From contig NC_081296.1 in the NCBI RefSeq assembly GCF_030435805.1, forward strand, positions 29,973,745 through 30,037,744: a stretch of DNA of 64,000 nt, given 5' to 3'. The notes beneath the pieces were generated by a model, which saw only the letters and a program-made list of their open reading frames with translations, made no database searches and was not told the origin of the DNA. This document shows positions 1 to 11,401 of the stretch, piece after piece (within the stretch, counting starts at the first letter, position 1; every line of letters starts with the position of its first letter). Both the position numbers and the translations under genes were made by a program. Source of the stretch: Mustela lutreola (taxonomy: Eukaryota; Chordata; Mammalia; Carnivora; Mustelidae).

Positions 1-1557
1 TGGTTTTGGGATCAAGGTGATGCTGGCCTCATAAAATGAGTTTGGAAGTTTTCCTTCCATTTCTATTTTTTGGAACAGTTTCAGGAGAATAGGAATTAGT
101 TCTTCTTTAAATGTTTGGTAGAATTCCCCCGGGAAGCCGTCTGGCCCTGGGCTTTTGTTTGTTTGGAGATTTTTAATGACTGTTTCAATCTCCTTACTGG
201 TTATGGGTCTGTTCAGGCTTTCTATTTCTTCATGGTTCAGTTGTGGTAGTTTATATGTTTCTAGGAATGCATCCATTTCTTCCAGATTGTCAAATTTATT
301 GCCGTAGAGTTGCTCATAGTATGTTCTTATAATAGTTTGTATTTCCTTGGTGTTAGTTGTGATCTCTCCTCTTTCATTCATTATTTTATTTATTTGGGTC
401 CTTTCTCTTTTCTTTTTGATAAGTCGGGCCAGGGGTTTATCAATTTTATTAATTCTTTCAAAGAACCAGCTCCTAGTTTCGTTGATTTGTTCTATTGTTT
501 TTTTGGTTTCTATTTCATTGATTTCTGCTCTGATCTTTATGATTTCTCTTCTCCTGCTGGGCTTAGGGTTTCTTTCTTGTTCCTTCTCCAGCTCCTTTAG
601 GTGTAGGGTTAGGTTGTGTACCTGAGACCTTTCTTGTTTCTTGAGAAAGGCTTGTACCGCTATATATTTTCCTCTCAGGACTGCCTTTGTTGTGTCCCAC
701 AGATTTTGAACCGTTGTATTTTCATTATCATTTGTTTCCATGATTTTTTTCAATTCTTCTTTAATTTCCCGGTTGACCCATTCATTCTTTAGAAGGATAC
801 TGTTTAGTCTCCATGTATTTGGGTTCTTTCCAAACTTCCTTTTGTGGTTGAGTTCTAGCTTTAGAGCATTGTGGTCTGAAAATATGCAGGGAATGATCCC
901 AATCTTTTGATACCGGTTGAGTCCTGATTTAGGACCGAGGATGTGATCTATTCTGGAGAATGTACCATGTGCACTAGAGAAGAATGTGTATTCTGTTGCT
1001 TTGGGATGAAATATTCTGAATATATCTGTGATGTCCATCTGGTCCAGTGTGTCATTTAAGGCCTTTATTTCCTTGCTGATCTTTTGCTTGGATGACCTGT
1101 CCATTTCAGTGAGGGGAATATTAAAGTCCCCTACTATTATTGTATTGTTGTTTATGTGTTTCTTTGATTTTGTTATTAATTGGTTTATATAGTTGGCTGC
1201 TCCCACGTTGGGGGCATAGATATTTAAAATTGTTAAATCTTCTTGTTGGACAGACCCTTTGAGTATGATATAGTGTCCTTCCTCATCTCTTATTACAGTC
1301 TTTGGCTTAAAATCTAATTGATCTGATATAAGGATTGCCACTCCTGCTTTCTTCTGATGTCCATTAGCATGGTAAATTCTTTTCCACCCCCTCACTTTAA
1401 ATCTGGAGGTGTCTTCGGGCTTAAAATGTGTTTCTTGGAGGCAACATATAGATGGGTTTTGTTTTTTTATCCATTCTGATACCCTGTGTCTTTTGACAGG
1501 GGCATTTAGCCCATTCACATTCAGGGTAACTATTGAGAGATATGAATTTAGTGCCAT
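1..1557 (-). CDS. L1 ORF2 protein, N-terminal part (endonuclease), runs off window
   Basis: ORF2 encodes the L1 endonuclease and reverse transcriptase that nicks target DNA and copies the L1 RNA. I read the frame from the ATG at 1557 ([18 protein letters not shown]) to position 1: 519 codons with no stop. The start is chosen because it matches the usual L1 ORF2 start and follows ORF1 by 79 nt. The apurinic-like endonuclease motifs are all visible in order: NVNGLN, CLQETH, VGDFN and SDHNAL. The linker towards the reverse transcriptase follows, and the last residues in the window (SITLIPKP) are the start of the reverse transcriptase domain. Its catalytic FADD box lies beyond the window, so whether the whole ORF2 is intact cannot be told. 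Confidence 0.88.
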   Translation of the reverse strand, partial: MALNSYLSIVTLNVNGLNAPVKRHRVSEWIKKQNPSICCLQETHFKPEDTSRFKVRGWKRIYHANGHQKKAGVAILISDQLDFKPKTVIRDEEGHYIILKGSVQQEDLTILNIYAPNVGAANYINQLITKSKKHINNNTIIVGDFNIPLTEMDRSSKQKISKEIKALNDTLDQMDITDIFRIFHPKATEYTFFSSAHGTFSRIDHILGPKSGLNRYQKIGIIPCIFSDHNALKLELNHKRKFGKNPNTWRLNSILLKNEWVNREIKEELKKIMETNDNENTTVQNLWDTTKAVLRGKYIAVQAFLKKQERSQVHNLTLHLKELEKEQERNPKPSRRREIIKIRAEINEIETKKTIEQINETRSWFFERINKIDKPLARLIKKKRERTQINKIMNERGEITTNTKEIQTIIRTYYEQLYGNKFDNLEEMDAFLETYKLPQLNHEEIESLNRPITSKEIETVIKNLQTNKSPGPDGFPGEFYQTFKEELIPILLKLFQKIEMEGKLPNSFYEASITLIPKP

Positions 1558-1636
1558 TGTATTGCCTGTAAGGTGACTGTTACTGTATATGGTCTCTGTT
1601 CCTTTCTGATCTACCACTTGTAGGCTCTCTCTTTGC

Positions 1637-2554
1637 TTAGAGGACCCCTTTCAATATTTCCTGTAGAGCTGGTTTGGTATTTGCAAATTCTTTCAGTTGT
1701 TGTTTGTCCTGGAAGCTTTTAATCTCTCCTTCTATTTTCAATGATAGCCTAGCTGGATATAGTATTCTTGGCTGCATGTTTTTCTCGTTTAGTGCTCTGA
1801 AAATATCATGCCAGCTCTTTCTGGCCTGCCAGGTCTCTGTGGATAAGTCAGCTGCCAATCTAATATTTTTACCATTGTATGTTACAGACTTCTTTTCCCG
1901 GGCTGCTTTCAGGATTTTCTCTTTGTCATTGAGACTTGTAAATTTTACTATTATGTGACGGGGTGTGGGCCTATTCTTATTTATTTTGAGGGGCATTCTC
2001 TGAACCTCCTGAATTTTGATGCTTGTTCCCTTTGCCATATTGGGGAAATTCTCCCCAATAATTCTCTCCAGTATACCTTCTGCTCCCCTCTCACTTTCTT
2101 CTTCTTCTGGAATCCCAATTATTCTAATGTTGTTTCGTCTTATGGTGTCACTTATTTCTCGAATTCTCCCCTCGTGGTCCAGTAGCTGTTTGTCCCTCTT
2201 TTGATCAGCTTCTTTATTCTCTGTCATTTGGTCTTCTATATCACTAATTCTTTCTTCTGCCTCATTTATCCTAGCAGTGAGAGCCTCCATTTTTTATTGC
2301 ACCTCATTAATAGCTTTTTTGATTTCAACTTGGTTAGATTTTAGTTCTTTTATTTCTCCAGAAAGGGCTTTTATATCTCTCGAGAGGGTTTCTCTAATAT
2401 CTTCCATGCCTTTTTCGAGCCCGGCTAGAACCTTGAGAATTGTCATTCTGAACTCTAGATCTGACATATTACCGATGTCTGTATTGATTAGGTCCCTAGC
2501 CTTCGGTACTGCCTCTTGTTCTTTTTTTTGTGGTGAATTTTTACGTCTTGTCAT
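1637..2554 (-). pseudogene. L1 ORF1 protein (RNA-binding chaperone), one in-frame stop
   Basis: ORF1p is the trimeric RNA-binding protein of the L1 ribonucleoprotein. The frame starts at 2554 (MTRRKNSPQKKEQE), giving about 305 codons, the usual carnivore ORF1 length. An N-terminal coiled coil (heptad-rich, about residues 25-130) leads into the RRM-like domain (RIIGIPEEE) and the basic C-terminal domain (RHIIVKFTSLNDKEKIL, LYPARLSLKIEGEIK), ending in LQEILKGVL. One TAA at about 2294-2296, after residue 86 (INEVQ), breaks it; the frame resumes immediately and is open to the end. This one stop probably makes the element non-autonomous. Confidence 0.87.
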
Positions 2555-3840
2555 TTTGTCCAGATAAGAGTAAATGAAGGGGCAAGTAAAATACTAAAAG
2601 GGTGGCAACAACCCCAGGAAAATATGCTTTAGCCAAATTAGAAGAGATCCAAAATCGTGAGTGGGGAGAAAGGGGATAAAAAGAGGTTCAAAAAGGAAGA
2701 AAGAAAAAAGAAAAAAAAAAAAAAAAAAAAAAAAGAAAAGAATTTTTTTTTAAAAAAGAAAACACCTAAGAAAAATGTAAAAAAATATATATATATATTA
2801 GATAAACTAGTAAAAAATCGTTAAAAAAGAAAAAGGTAACAGTTAAAAAAAAAAAAAAAATTTTACCCGAAGGCGAGAAAAAAAAAAAAATGAAAAAGAA
2901 AAAATTAAATTAACTGCAAGACTAAAAAAAATCACAGGAAAAAAGCCATGAGTTCCGTGCTTGGCTTTCTCCTCCTCTGGAATTCTGCTGCTCTCCTTGG
3001 TATTGAAACCGCACTCCTTGGTAGGTGAGCTTGGTCTCGGCTGGATTTCTTGTTGATCTTCTGGGGGAGGGGCCTGTTGTAGTGATTTTCAAGTGTCTTT
3101 GCCCCAGGCGGAATTACACCGCCCTTACCCGGGGCCGGGGTGAGTAATCCGCTCGGGTTTGCTTTCAGGAGCTTTTGTTCCCTGAGCGCTTTCCGTAGAG
3201 TTCCAGAGGACGGGAATACAAATGGCGGCCTCCTGGTCTCCGGCCCGGAGGAGCCGAGAGCCCAGGGCCCCACTCCTCAGTGCGCCCTCAGAGAACAGCG
3301 CCCAGTTACTCCCGTCTGCCTGACCTCCGGCCGCGCTCCGAGCTCACCGAGCCTGCGACCGGTTCAAGGTAACACCGAGCTGCGAGCTTACTGTCGGCTC
3401 TGTCTCTGTAGCCGGCTTTCCCGTTCCAATACCCGCAAGCTCTGCGACACTCAGACACCCCCGATCCTTCTGTGACCCTGCGGGACCTGAGGCCACGCTG
3501 ACCCCGCGTGGGCTTCGCTCCGGTTTAGCCTCTGGAGCGATGTCCCTCCGCGGAACAGACTTTTAAAAGTCCTGATTTTGTGCGCGGTTGCTCCGCCGCT
3601 TGCCGGGAGCCGGCCCCTCCCCCCGGGGTCTATCTTCCCGTCGCTTTGGATTCACTTCTCCGCCGGTCCTACCTTTCAGAAAGTGGTTGTTTTTCTGTTT
3701 CCAGAATTGCTGTTCTTCTTCTCTTCGATCTGCCGATGGATTTTCAGGTGTTTGCAATCTTTAGATAAGCTATCTAGCTGATCTCCGGCTAGCTGAAGCA
3801 GTCTCAGCTTGCTACTTCTCCGCCATCTTGACTCCTCCCT
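2555..3840 (-). promoter_or_regulatory. L1 5' UTR / internal promoter with YY1-type site
   Basis: The part from about 2930 to 3840 is GC-rich with many CpGs; the part next to ORF1 (about 2690-2900) is A-rich on the + strand, including long A runs near 2710-2735. At the very 5' end the minus strand reads CAAGATGGCG (3821-3830), a match to the YY1 core that in human L1 positions transcription start. That this copy is active is not shown. Confidence 0.7.
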
Positions 3841-4716
3841 ACACCACATTTTCTTTATCCATTCATTAGCCAGTGGAGGTTTGGGTTCTTTCCATAATTT
3901 GGCTATTGGGGATAACATTGCTGTAAAAATGGGGTACATGTGCCCCTTTGAATCAGTATTTTTGTATCCTTTTGTATCCCTATTTTTGCATCCTTGGCTC
4001 CAGTTTTGTTTTTCTTTTTTCAAAATTGCTTTGACTATCTGGGGTCTTTTTTGGTTTTATATTAATTTCAGGATTATTGTAGTTCTATGAAAAATGTTGC
4101 TCGTAATTTATAAGTATTGCATAAAATTGTACGATTTTTTGGGTAAAATTGTAGTATTTTTGTATCAGTATATTTGTATCCTTATCCTTTTTTGTATCCT
4201 TTTGTATATTTTGGATCCTTTTGTATCCTTTGTGTAAATGTAGTAGTAGTGTAAATGTTCTAGTGCACTGGCTGGATTCTAGTAGCTCTATTTTGAACAT
4301 TTTGAGGAACCTCCATACTATTTTCCAGATTGGCTGCACCAGTTTGCATTCCCAACAATAATGTAAGGAGGTTCTCCTTTCTCTCAGTCTTTGCAAAAAA
4401 TCTTTTATTTCCTGTGTTTTATTTTTAGCCATTCTGACAGATGTGAGTTGATATCTCATTGTGCTTTTGACTTGTATTTCCTTGATGATGAGTGAGTGAT
4501 AATTATCATTTCATGTATCTCTTAGTTATCTATATGTCTTTGGGAAAATGTCTGTTCATAACTTCTACACATTTTTAGTTGGATTATTTGTTTGTTTGTG
4601 TTTTTTAGGTACTGAGTTTATAAATTCTTTAAGTTCTTTGCATATTTAGGATAATAAACCTGTATCAGATATGTCATTTGCAAATATCCTCTCTCATTCC
4701 CTAGGCTGCATTTTAG
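3841..4716 (-). mobile_element. Old LINE-1 fragment, ORF2 C-terminal region
   Basis: The minus strand carries decayed L1 ORF2 C-terminal sequence (for example the complements of the 'tccattcattagccagtg' and 'tttccataatttggctatt' blocks). It is split from its continuation at about 6205 by a younger L1. The stretch at about 3994-4140 is out of order and matches 6687-6830 (see findings), so this fragment is rearranged. A pentanucleotide-like tract (ttttgtatcc repeats) lies at about 3958-4235. Confidence 0.8.
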
Positions 4717-6204
4717 TTTTTTTTTTTTTAATTTATTTTTTATTTATTTTTGGCTTAACAGTATGCATTATTTTTTCACCACACCCAATGCTCCATGCAA
4801 TCTGTGCCCTCTATAATACCTACCACCTGGTACCCCAACCTCCCACCCACCCGCCAATTCAAACCCCTCAGATTGTTTTTTAGAGTCCATAGTCTCTCAT
4901 GGTTCAACTCTCCTTCCAATTTCCCTCAACTCCCTTCTCCTCTCTAATTCCCCATGTCCTCCATGCTATTTGTCATGCTCCACAAATAAGTGAAACCATA
5001 TGATAATTGACTCTCTCTGCTTGACTTATTTCACTCAGCATAATCTCTTCCAGTCCCGTCCATGTTGATACAAAAGTTGGGTATTTATCCTTTCTGATGG
5101 AGGCATAATACTCCATAGTGTATATGGACCACATCTTCCTTATCCATTCTTCCGTTGAAGGGCATCTTGGTTGTTTCCACATTTGGGCGACTGTGGCCAT
5201 TGCTGCTATAAACATTGGGGTACAGATGGACCTTCTTTTCACTACATCTGTATCTTTGGGGTAAATACTAGTAGTGAAATTGCAGTGTCATAGGGAAGTT
5301 CTATTTTTAATTTCTTGAGGAACCTCCACACTGTTCTCCAAAGAGGCTGCACCAACTTGCATTCCCACCAACAGTGGAAGAGGGTTCCCCTTTCTCCACA
5401 TCCCCCCCCAACACATGTTGTTTCCTGTATTGCTAATTTTGGCCATTCTAACTGGTGTAAGGTAATATCTCAATGTGGTTTTAATTTGAATCTCCCTGAT
5501 GGCTAGTGATGGTGAACATTTTTTTATGTGTCTGATAGCCATTTGTATGTCTTCATTGGAGAAGTGTCTATTCATATCTTCTGCCCATTTTTTATATGCT
5601 TGTCTGTTTTGTGTGTGTTGAGTTTAAGGAGTTCATTATGGATCCTGGATATCAACCTTTTGTCTGTACTGTCATTTGCAAATATCTTCTCCCATTCCGT
5701 GGGTTGACTCTTTGTTTTCTTGACTGTTTTCTTTGCTGTGAATAAGCTTTTGATTTTGATGAAATCCCAAAAGTTTATTTTCACTTTTGTTTCCTTTGCC
5801 TTTGGAGACATATCTTGAAAGAAGTTGTTGTGGCTGATATCGAAGAGATTACTGCCTCTGTTCTCCTCTAGGATTCTGATGGATTCCTGTCTCACATTGA
5901 GGTCTTTTATCCATTTTGAGTTAATCTTTGTGTATGGTGTAATAGAGTAGTCGGGTTTTATTCTTCTACATATAGCTGCCCAGTTTTCCCAGCACCATTT
6001 ATTGAAAAGACTGTCTTTTTTCCACTGTATATTTTTTCCTGCTTTGTCAAAGATTATTTGCCCATAGAGTTGAGGGTCCATATCTGGGCTCTCTACTCTG
6101 TTCCACTAGTCTATGTGTCTGTTTTTATGCCAGTACCATGCTGTCTTGGTGATCACAGCTTTGTAGTAAAGCTTGAAATCAGGTAGCGTGATGACCCCAG
6201 TTTT
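4717..6204 (-). mobile_element. 5'-truncated LINE-1 (3' UTR and ORF2 C-terminus)
   Basis: This begins with the poly-T that marks an L1 3' end on the minus strand (4717-4740), followed by the L1 3' UTR and the ORF2 C-terminal region. Minus-strand reading fragments at 5572-6081 ([34 protein letters not shown]) and 4973-5242 (MFIAAMATVAQMWKQPRCP) are typical of the L1 ORF2 C-terminus. It ends abruptly at about 6204 inside ORF2, a usual 5' truncation. It sits inside an older L1 that resumes at about 6205. Confidence 0.87.
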
Positions 6205-7821
6205 ATTTTTGTTAATTGTTTTCTTTGCTGTATAGAAGCTTTCATTTTAATGTAGTCCATTTACTTTATTTTTGCTTTTGTTTTCCCTAGTTCATGAAAC
6301 ATATCTAGAATGAAGTTGCTATACTTTATCAAAGAGATTACTGCCAATGTTCTCTTCCAGGATTTTTATGACTTTATGTCTCACATTTAGGTCTTTTGTC
6401 CATTTAAAATTTATATTATGTGTATAGTGTAGGAACGTGGTCAAGATTCATTATTTGCATATTTCTGCTCACTTTTCCCAGCACCATTTGTTGCAGATGC
6501 TGCCTTTTTTCCATTGGATAGTCTTTCCTTCTTTGTTGAGAATTAACTGACCATATAGATGTGGGTTTATTTCTGGATTTTCTATTCTGTTCTATTGATA
6601 TATGTGTCTATTTTTGTACTCGTACTATACTGTTTTGATCACAATGGCTTTGTAATATAACATGAAGTCTGGAATCATGATGGCTCCAGTTTTGTTTTTG
6701 TTTTTTCAAAATTTCCTTGACTATCTGGGGTCTTTTTTCGTTTTATATTAATTTCCAGATTGTTCTAGTTCTATGGAAAATGTAATTTGTAAGTATTGCA
6801 TAAAATTGTAGGATTTGGGGAGTAGTATATTTTAACAATATTTGTTCTTCCAGTCCATGGACATGGAGTGTATTTCCTTTTTTTTCCCTATCATCTTCAA
6901 TTTTTTTCATAAGTATCATATAGTTTACAGAGTACTGAGACTTTACTTCCTTGGTTAGATTTATTTCTAGGTATCTTATTATTTTGGGTGCCATTATGAG
7001 TGGTATGGTTTTCTTAATTTCTCTTTCTGCTGCTTCATTAATTGCTTAGAAATGAAACAGATTTCTGCACAAATATTTTGCATCCTATGTCTTCACTGAA
7101 TTTGAATCAGTTCTAGCAGTTTTTGATGGTCTTTTTTTTTTAAAATAGAATATTATCTGCAAATAGTGAAAGTTTTACTTCATCCTTAGTGATTTAGATA
7201 CCTTTTATTTCTTTGTGTGGTTTGATTACTGTGGCTATCAGCAATATGATAAATAAAAGTGGTGAGAGTGAACATCCTTGTTTTATTCCTCACCTTATGG
7301 GGAAAGCTCTGTTTTTTTCACATCAAGGATGATTTTAGCTGTGGATTTTTCACTGATGGCCTTTATTGTGTTGAGGTATGTTCCCTCTAAATCTACTTTG
7401 TTGAGGGTTTTTATCATGAATGGATCTTGTACTTTGTCAAATACATTCTCTGTATCTATTGAAATGATCCTATGGTTCTTTAGGTCCACATATGCAATGG
7501 AATGTGGTGTATCACATTGATTGATTTGTGAATATTGAACAACACTTGCAACCAGTGAGTAATTTCCACTTGATTGTGGTGAATGCTTTTTTTGATGTAT
7601 TCTTTGGACTCAATTTTCTCATATTTTATTGAGAATTTTTGCTGCATGGTCATCAATAATATTTGTCTGTAGTTTTATTTTTCAGGAATGCCTTTATCTG
7701 TTTTTTGGTATCAAGGTAATGCTGGTTTCATAATATGAAATTGGAAGATTTCCTTCCTTTTCTATTTTTTGGAATAGTTTGAGAAGAATAGGTATTACTG
7801 ATTTTTAAATGCTTGGTAGGT
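6205..7821 (-). mobile_element. Old LINE-1, ORF2 reverse-transcriptase region
   Basis: This continues the old element of 3841-4716. The minus strand carries decayed ORF2 from the C-terminal part to the reverse transcriptase; a short remnant at 7295-7489 (HRIISIDTENVFDKVQDPF) is the D-containing RT block. It ends near 7821, where ORF2 sequence restarts at an earlier point, indicating a junction with another L1. Confidence 0.8.
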
Positions 7822-8259
7822 TAACTTCAGGGTTTTCTATTCTGTTCTATTGATCTGTGTGCCACTTTTGTGCCAGTTGATCACTATAGCTTTGTAATGT
7901 AACTTGAAGACCATAATTGAAATGTCTCCAGGTGTGTTTTCATTTTCAAAGGTTATTTTGGCTATTTTGTTCATTTGTGGTTCCAAATAAACTTTAGGAT
8001 TATTTGTTCTAGCTCTGTTAACAGTGCTTTTGGTATGTTTATAAGAATTACATTAAACGTGTAGATTGCTTTCAGTAACATAGACATTTTAACAATATTT
8101 GTTCTTCAATATATGAGCATGTATATTTTTCAAGTTCCTGGTGTCATCTTCAGTTTCCTTCACAAGTGTCCTGTAGTTATCAGGGTACAGATATTTTAAC
8201 TCTATGGTAAAATTTATTCTTATGATCTTATAGTTTTTGATGCAACTTTAAATGGTATT
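7822..8259 (-). mobile_element. Old LINE-1 ORF2 fragment (target of a later L1 insertion)
   Basis: The minus strand repeats the ORF2 portion already present at about 6560-6900, so this belongs to a second old element. It continues at 9507-9605 after the L1 inserted at 8274-9492. Confidence 0.7.
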
Positions 8260-8273
8260 TGATTTCTCTTTCT
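8260..8273. repeat. Target-site duplication, left copy
   Basis: TGATTTCTCTTTCT here and TGATTTCTTTTTCT at 9493-9506 differ by one base and bracket the L1 insertion 8274-9492. In an uninterrupted L1 the flanking ORF2 sequence would be continuous across one copy. Confidence 0.75.
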
Positions 8274-9492
8274 TGTTTATTTATTTATTTATTTATTTAT
8301 ATTATGTTATGTTAGTCACCATACAGTACTTCATTAACTTTGATATAGTATTCCATGATTCATTGTTTGGATATAACACACAATGCCCATCAAAATATGT
8401 GCCCTCCTTAATACCCATCCCTTGGCTAACCCATTCTCTCACACCTCTCCTCTCTGAAACCCTCAATTTGTTTCCTGGAGTCCATAGTTTCTTGAGGTTC
8501 ATCCCTCACTCTGAAATGCCCCCTCTTATTTTTCCCTTTCTTCTTCTAATGTCCTCTATGCTATTCCTCATGTTCCATATATAAGTAAAACTATATGATA
8601 ATTGTTTATCTCTGCTTGACTTATTTCACTTAGCATAATTCCTCCAGTTCCATCCATGTCCACACAAATAGTGGGTGTTCATCCTTTCTGATGGCTAAGT
8701 AATATTCCTTTGTATATGTGGACCACATCTTCTTTATCCATTAATCTGTTGAGGGGCATCTTGGCTCTTCCCACAGCTTGGCTATTGTGGACATTGCTGC
8801 TATGAACATTGGGGTACATGTGCAACTTCTTTTTACAACATCTGTATTTTGGGGGTAAAACCCAGTAGTGTAATTCCTGGGTTATAGGGTTGCTCTATTT
8901 TTAACTTCTTGAGGAGCCACCATACTGTTTTCCAAACTGGCTGTACCAACTTGTGTTCCCACCAAGAGTGTAAGAGGGTTCCCCTTTTTCCACAACTTCT
9001 CCAACATTTGCTGTTTCTTTCCATTTTTTGCCATTCTAACTGGTGTAAGGTGGTCTCTCAAAGTGGTTTTGATTTGAATTTCCCTGATGGCTAATGATGA
9101 TGAACACTTTTTCATGAGTTTGTGAGCCATTCATATGTCTTCTTTGGAGAAGTGTCTGTTCATGTCTTCTGCCTATTTTTTCACTCAATTATTTGTTTTT
9201 TGAATGTTGAGTTTGAGAAGTTCGTTGTAGATCTTGGATACCAGCTTTTTATCTGTAATAACATTTACAAGTATCTTCTCCCATTCCGTGGGTCACCTCT
9301 TTGTTTCATTGACTCTTTCATTTGCTGTGCAGAAGCTTTTTATCTTGATGAAGCCCCAAATATTCATGAAAGACCTTAATGTGAGATAGGAATCCAACAA
9401 ACTCCTAGAGAAGAACATAAGCAGTAACTTCTTTGACACATCAAGTTCTTTCAAGTCATGTCACCAAAGGCAAGGGAAACAAAAGCAAAAGT
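8274..9492 (-). mobile_element. LINE-1 insertion with 5' inversion
   Basis: A (TTTA)n-rich 3' end at 8275-8300 is followed by L1 3' UTR and ORF2 C-terminal sequence on the minus strand to about 9366. From there to 9492 the sequence is L1 ORF2 on the + strand (the complement of the 'ttgggttcctatctcacatt' type block). That is the 5' inversion typical of twin priming. Near-identical 14-bp duplications flank it. Confidence 0.8.
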
Positions 9493-9506
9493 TGATTTCT
9501 TTTTCT
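9493..9506. repeat. Target-site duplication, right copy
   Basis: TGATTTCTTTTTCT, partner of 8260-8273 (13 of 14 bases identical). The older L1 ORF2 resumes directly after it. Confidence 0.75.
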
Positions 9507-9605
9507 GCTGTTTCATTATTAGTGTATCAAAATGTAACAGATTTGTATATGTTGATTTTGTATTCTGTGACTATACTGGATTTGTGCATCACTACTACAT
9601 GGTCA
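9507..9605 (-). mobile_element. Old LINE-1 ORF2 fragment, continuation
   Basis: This minus-strand ORF2 sequence continues the element cut at 8259. It stops near 9605, where L1 sequence switches to the + strand. Confidence 0.65.
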
Positions 9606-10729
9606 ATTAATTTTTGACAAAGCAGGATAGATTATCCGATGGAGGGAAAAGGTCTCTTCAGCACCTGATGTTGGAAAAACTATACAGCAACGTGCAAATA
9701 ATGAATCTGGACCATTTTAATGCACCATAAAAAAAGATAAAATCAAGTGGGTTAAAGACCTAAATGTACACAGGAAACCCTTAAAATCCTAGAGGAGAAC
9801 AAAAGAAGTAATTTCTATGACAGAGGCCATAGCGACTTCATTCTAGATATTTGTTCTGAGGCAAAGGAACAAAAGCACAAATTAGCTAATAGAAATGGAT
9901 CAAAATTAAAAGCTTCTGCAGAGTGAAGGGAAAAATAACAAAAATAAAAGGCAACCTACAGAAAGGAAGAAGATATTTTCAAGTGACATACCTGATAGAG
10001 GGTTATTATCAAAATTTATAAAGAACTTATCAAACTCAATACCCCAAAACCAAACAATCCAATTAAAAATGGGAAGAAGGCATGAGCAGACATTTATACA
10101 AAGAAGACATTCAGATGCCCAACAGGCAAATGAAAAGATGCTCAACATCACTCATCATCAGGGAAATACAAATCACAACTACATGGAGATATCATCTCAC
10201 ACTAGTCAGAGTGGTTTAAGTTAACAACATAAGGTTCAACAAATATTAATGAGGGTGTGGATAAAGGGGAAGGCTGTTATGCTATTAGTGCAAATGCAAA
10301 CTGCTACAGCCACTGTGGAAAACACTGTGGAGGTTTCTCAAAAAGCTAAAAATAGACCTACCCTACAACCAAGCAATTGCAGTACTAGGTATTTAAACAA
10401 AGGATACAAAAATACTGATTTGAGTAATCCATGCATCCTGATGTTTACTGCAGCATTATCTATCATATCCAAATTTTGGAAGGAGCGCAAATGCCCATAA
10501 ACTGATAGATGGATAAGGAACATGTGGTGTGTATATAAACAATGGAATATTACTCAGCCATAAAAAGGAACAGAATCTTGTCATTTGCAGCAATGTGGAT
10601 GGAGTTAGGGAGTATTACACTAAGTGAAATGTCAGTCAGAAAATGACAAATATCATATGATTTCGCTTATATGTGGAATTTAAGAAACAAAAAAATGATC
10701 ATAATGTAAAAAAAAAAAAGAGGAAAACT

Positions 10730-10744
10730 AAGAAACAGACTCTT
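10730..10744. repeat. Target-site duplication, left copy (15 bp)
   Basis: AAGAAACAGACTCTT, repeated exactly at 10826-10840 around an 81-bp insert. Confidence 0.9.
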
Positions 10745-10825
10745 TTTCTTTTTTTTTTTTTTAGACTTTAATTTTTTTTATTTTTTATAAACATATATTT
10801 TTATCCCCAGGGGTACAGGTCTGTG
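10745..10825 (-). mobile_element. Very short (81 bp) LINE-1 3'-end insertion
   Basis: The insert is a poly-T run plus the extreme L1 3' end on the minus strand ('ataaacatatatttttatccc' region). It has the same 3' end as the longer copies at 20960-21275 and 22427-22727. The perfect 15-bp duplication shows it is a complete, extremely 5'-truncated retrotransposition event. Confidence 0.9.
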
Positions 10826-10840
10826 AAGAAACAGACTCTT
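10826..10840. repeat. Target-site duplication, right copy (15 bp)
   Basis: AAGAAACAGACTCTT, identical to 10730-10744. Confidence 0.9.
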
Positions 10841-11035
10841 AACTAGAGAGAACAAATTCATGGTCACCGAAGGGGAGGAGAGTAGCAGGATATGTTAAAT
10901 AGGTGATAAGGATTAAGGACTGCACTTGTGTTGAGCACCAGGTATTGTATACAAGTGTCGAGTCACTAAACTTTACACCAGAAACTAATATTACTTTGCA
11001 TACAAAGTAACTAGATTGAGGCAGGAAAGCTTTAA

Positions 11036-11401
11036 AAAATATTTGATAGAATTTGTCTGTGAAGCCATCTGGCCCTGAAGGTTTTGTTTTTATTGTTGTT
11101 GTTTGGATTTTTTAAATTACTGCTCCAATATCTTCACTGGTTATCAAAGCTTTGTATTTCTTCCTGTATCAAAGTTGGTAATTTATATATTTCTAGGAAT
11201 TTATCCATTTCTTCAAGGTTGTCCATTTTGTTGACATACAGTTTTTCATAATATTCTCTTATAATTGTTTGCATTCAGTGACATTGGTTGTTATTTCTCC
11301 TCTCTTGTGATTTTATTTAATTGGGTCCTTTCTCTTTTCTCTTTCATAGTCTGCCTATATGTTTCTCAATTTTAAAAGGAACCAGCTCCTGGTTGTATCA
11401 A
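11036..11401 (-). mobile_element. Old LINE-1 ORF2 linker fragment
   Basis: This is minus-strand ORF2 from the endonuclease-to-RT linker ('gaagccatctggccctg'). It is interrupted at 11402 by a near-full-length L1 and appears to continue at 18916, where the next block of the same linker follows in order. Confidence 0.75.

Larger units (their letters stand above)
1..3840 (-). mobile_element. Young LINE-1, 5' part (ORF2 start, ORF1, complete 5' UTR)
   Basis: Read on the minus strand, this is the 5' half of a carnivore-type L1. From 3840 downward come a GC-rich 5' UTR, ORF1 (2554-1637), a 79-nt spacer and the start of ORF2 (1557 to the window edge). The 5' terminus is recognisable as GGGAGGAGTCAAGATGGCGG on the minus strand, ending at 3840, so the copy is not 5' truncated; its 3' half lies outside the window. 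It abuts a much older minus-strand L1 at 3841, so it inserted into older L1 sequence. The low decay, with ORF2 still open, points to a recent insertion. Confidence 0.93.
9606..11035 (+). mobile_element. LINE-1 3' part, + strand (ORF2 end and 3' UTR)
   Basis: Plus-strand L1 begins in the late ORF2 ('aatttttgacaaagcaggat') and runs through ORF2 and the 3' UTR ('gtgttgagcaccaggtattgtata', 'ccagaaactaatattac') to about 11035. It is decayed, with no long frame left. It is one of the few L1 pieces here on the same strand as the snoRNA host transcript. An 81-bp L1 tail is inserted at 10745-10825. Confidence 0.82.

Noticed and set aside
2932-3780. Overlapping short frames on both strands in a GC-rich stretch
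   Set aside because: This is the CpG-rich L1 5' UTR; the frames are chance.
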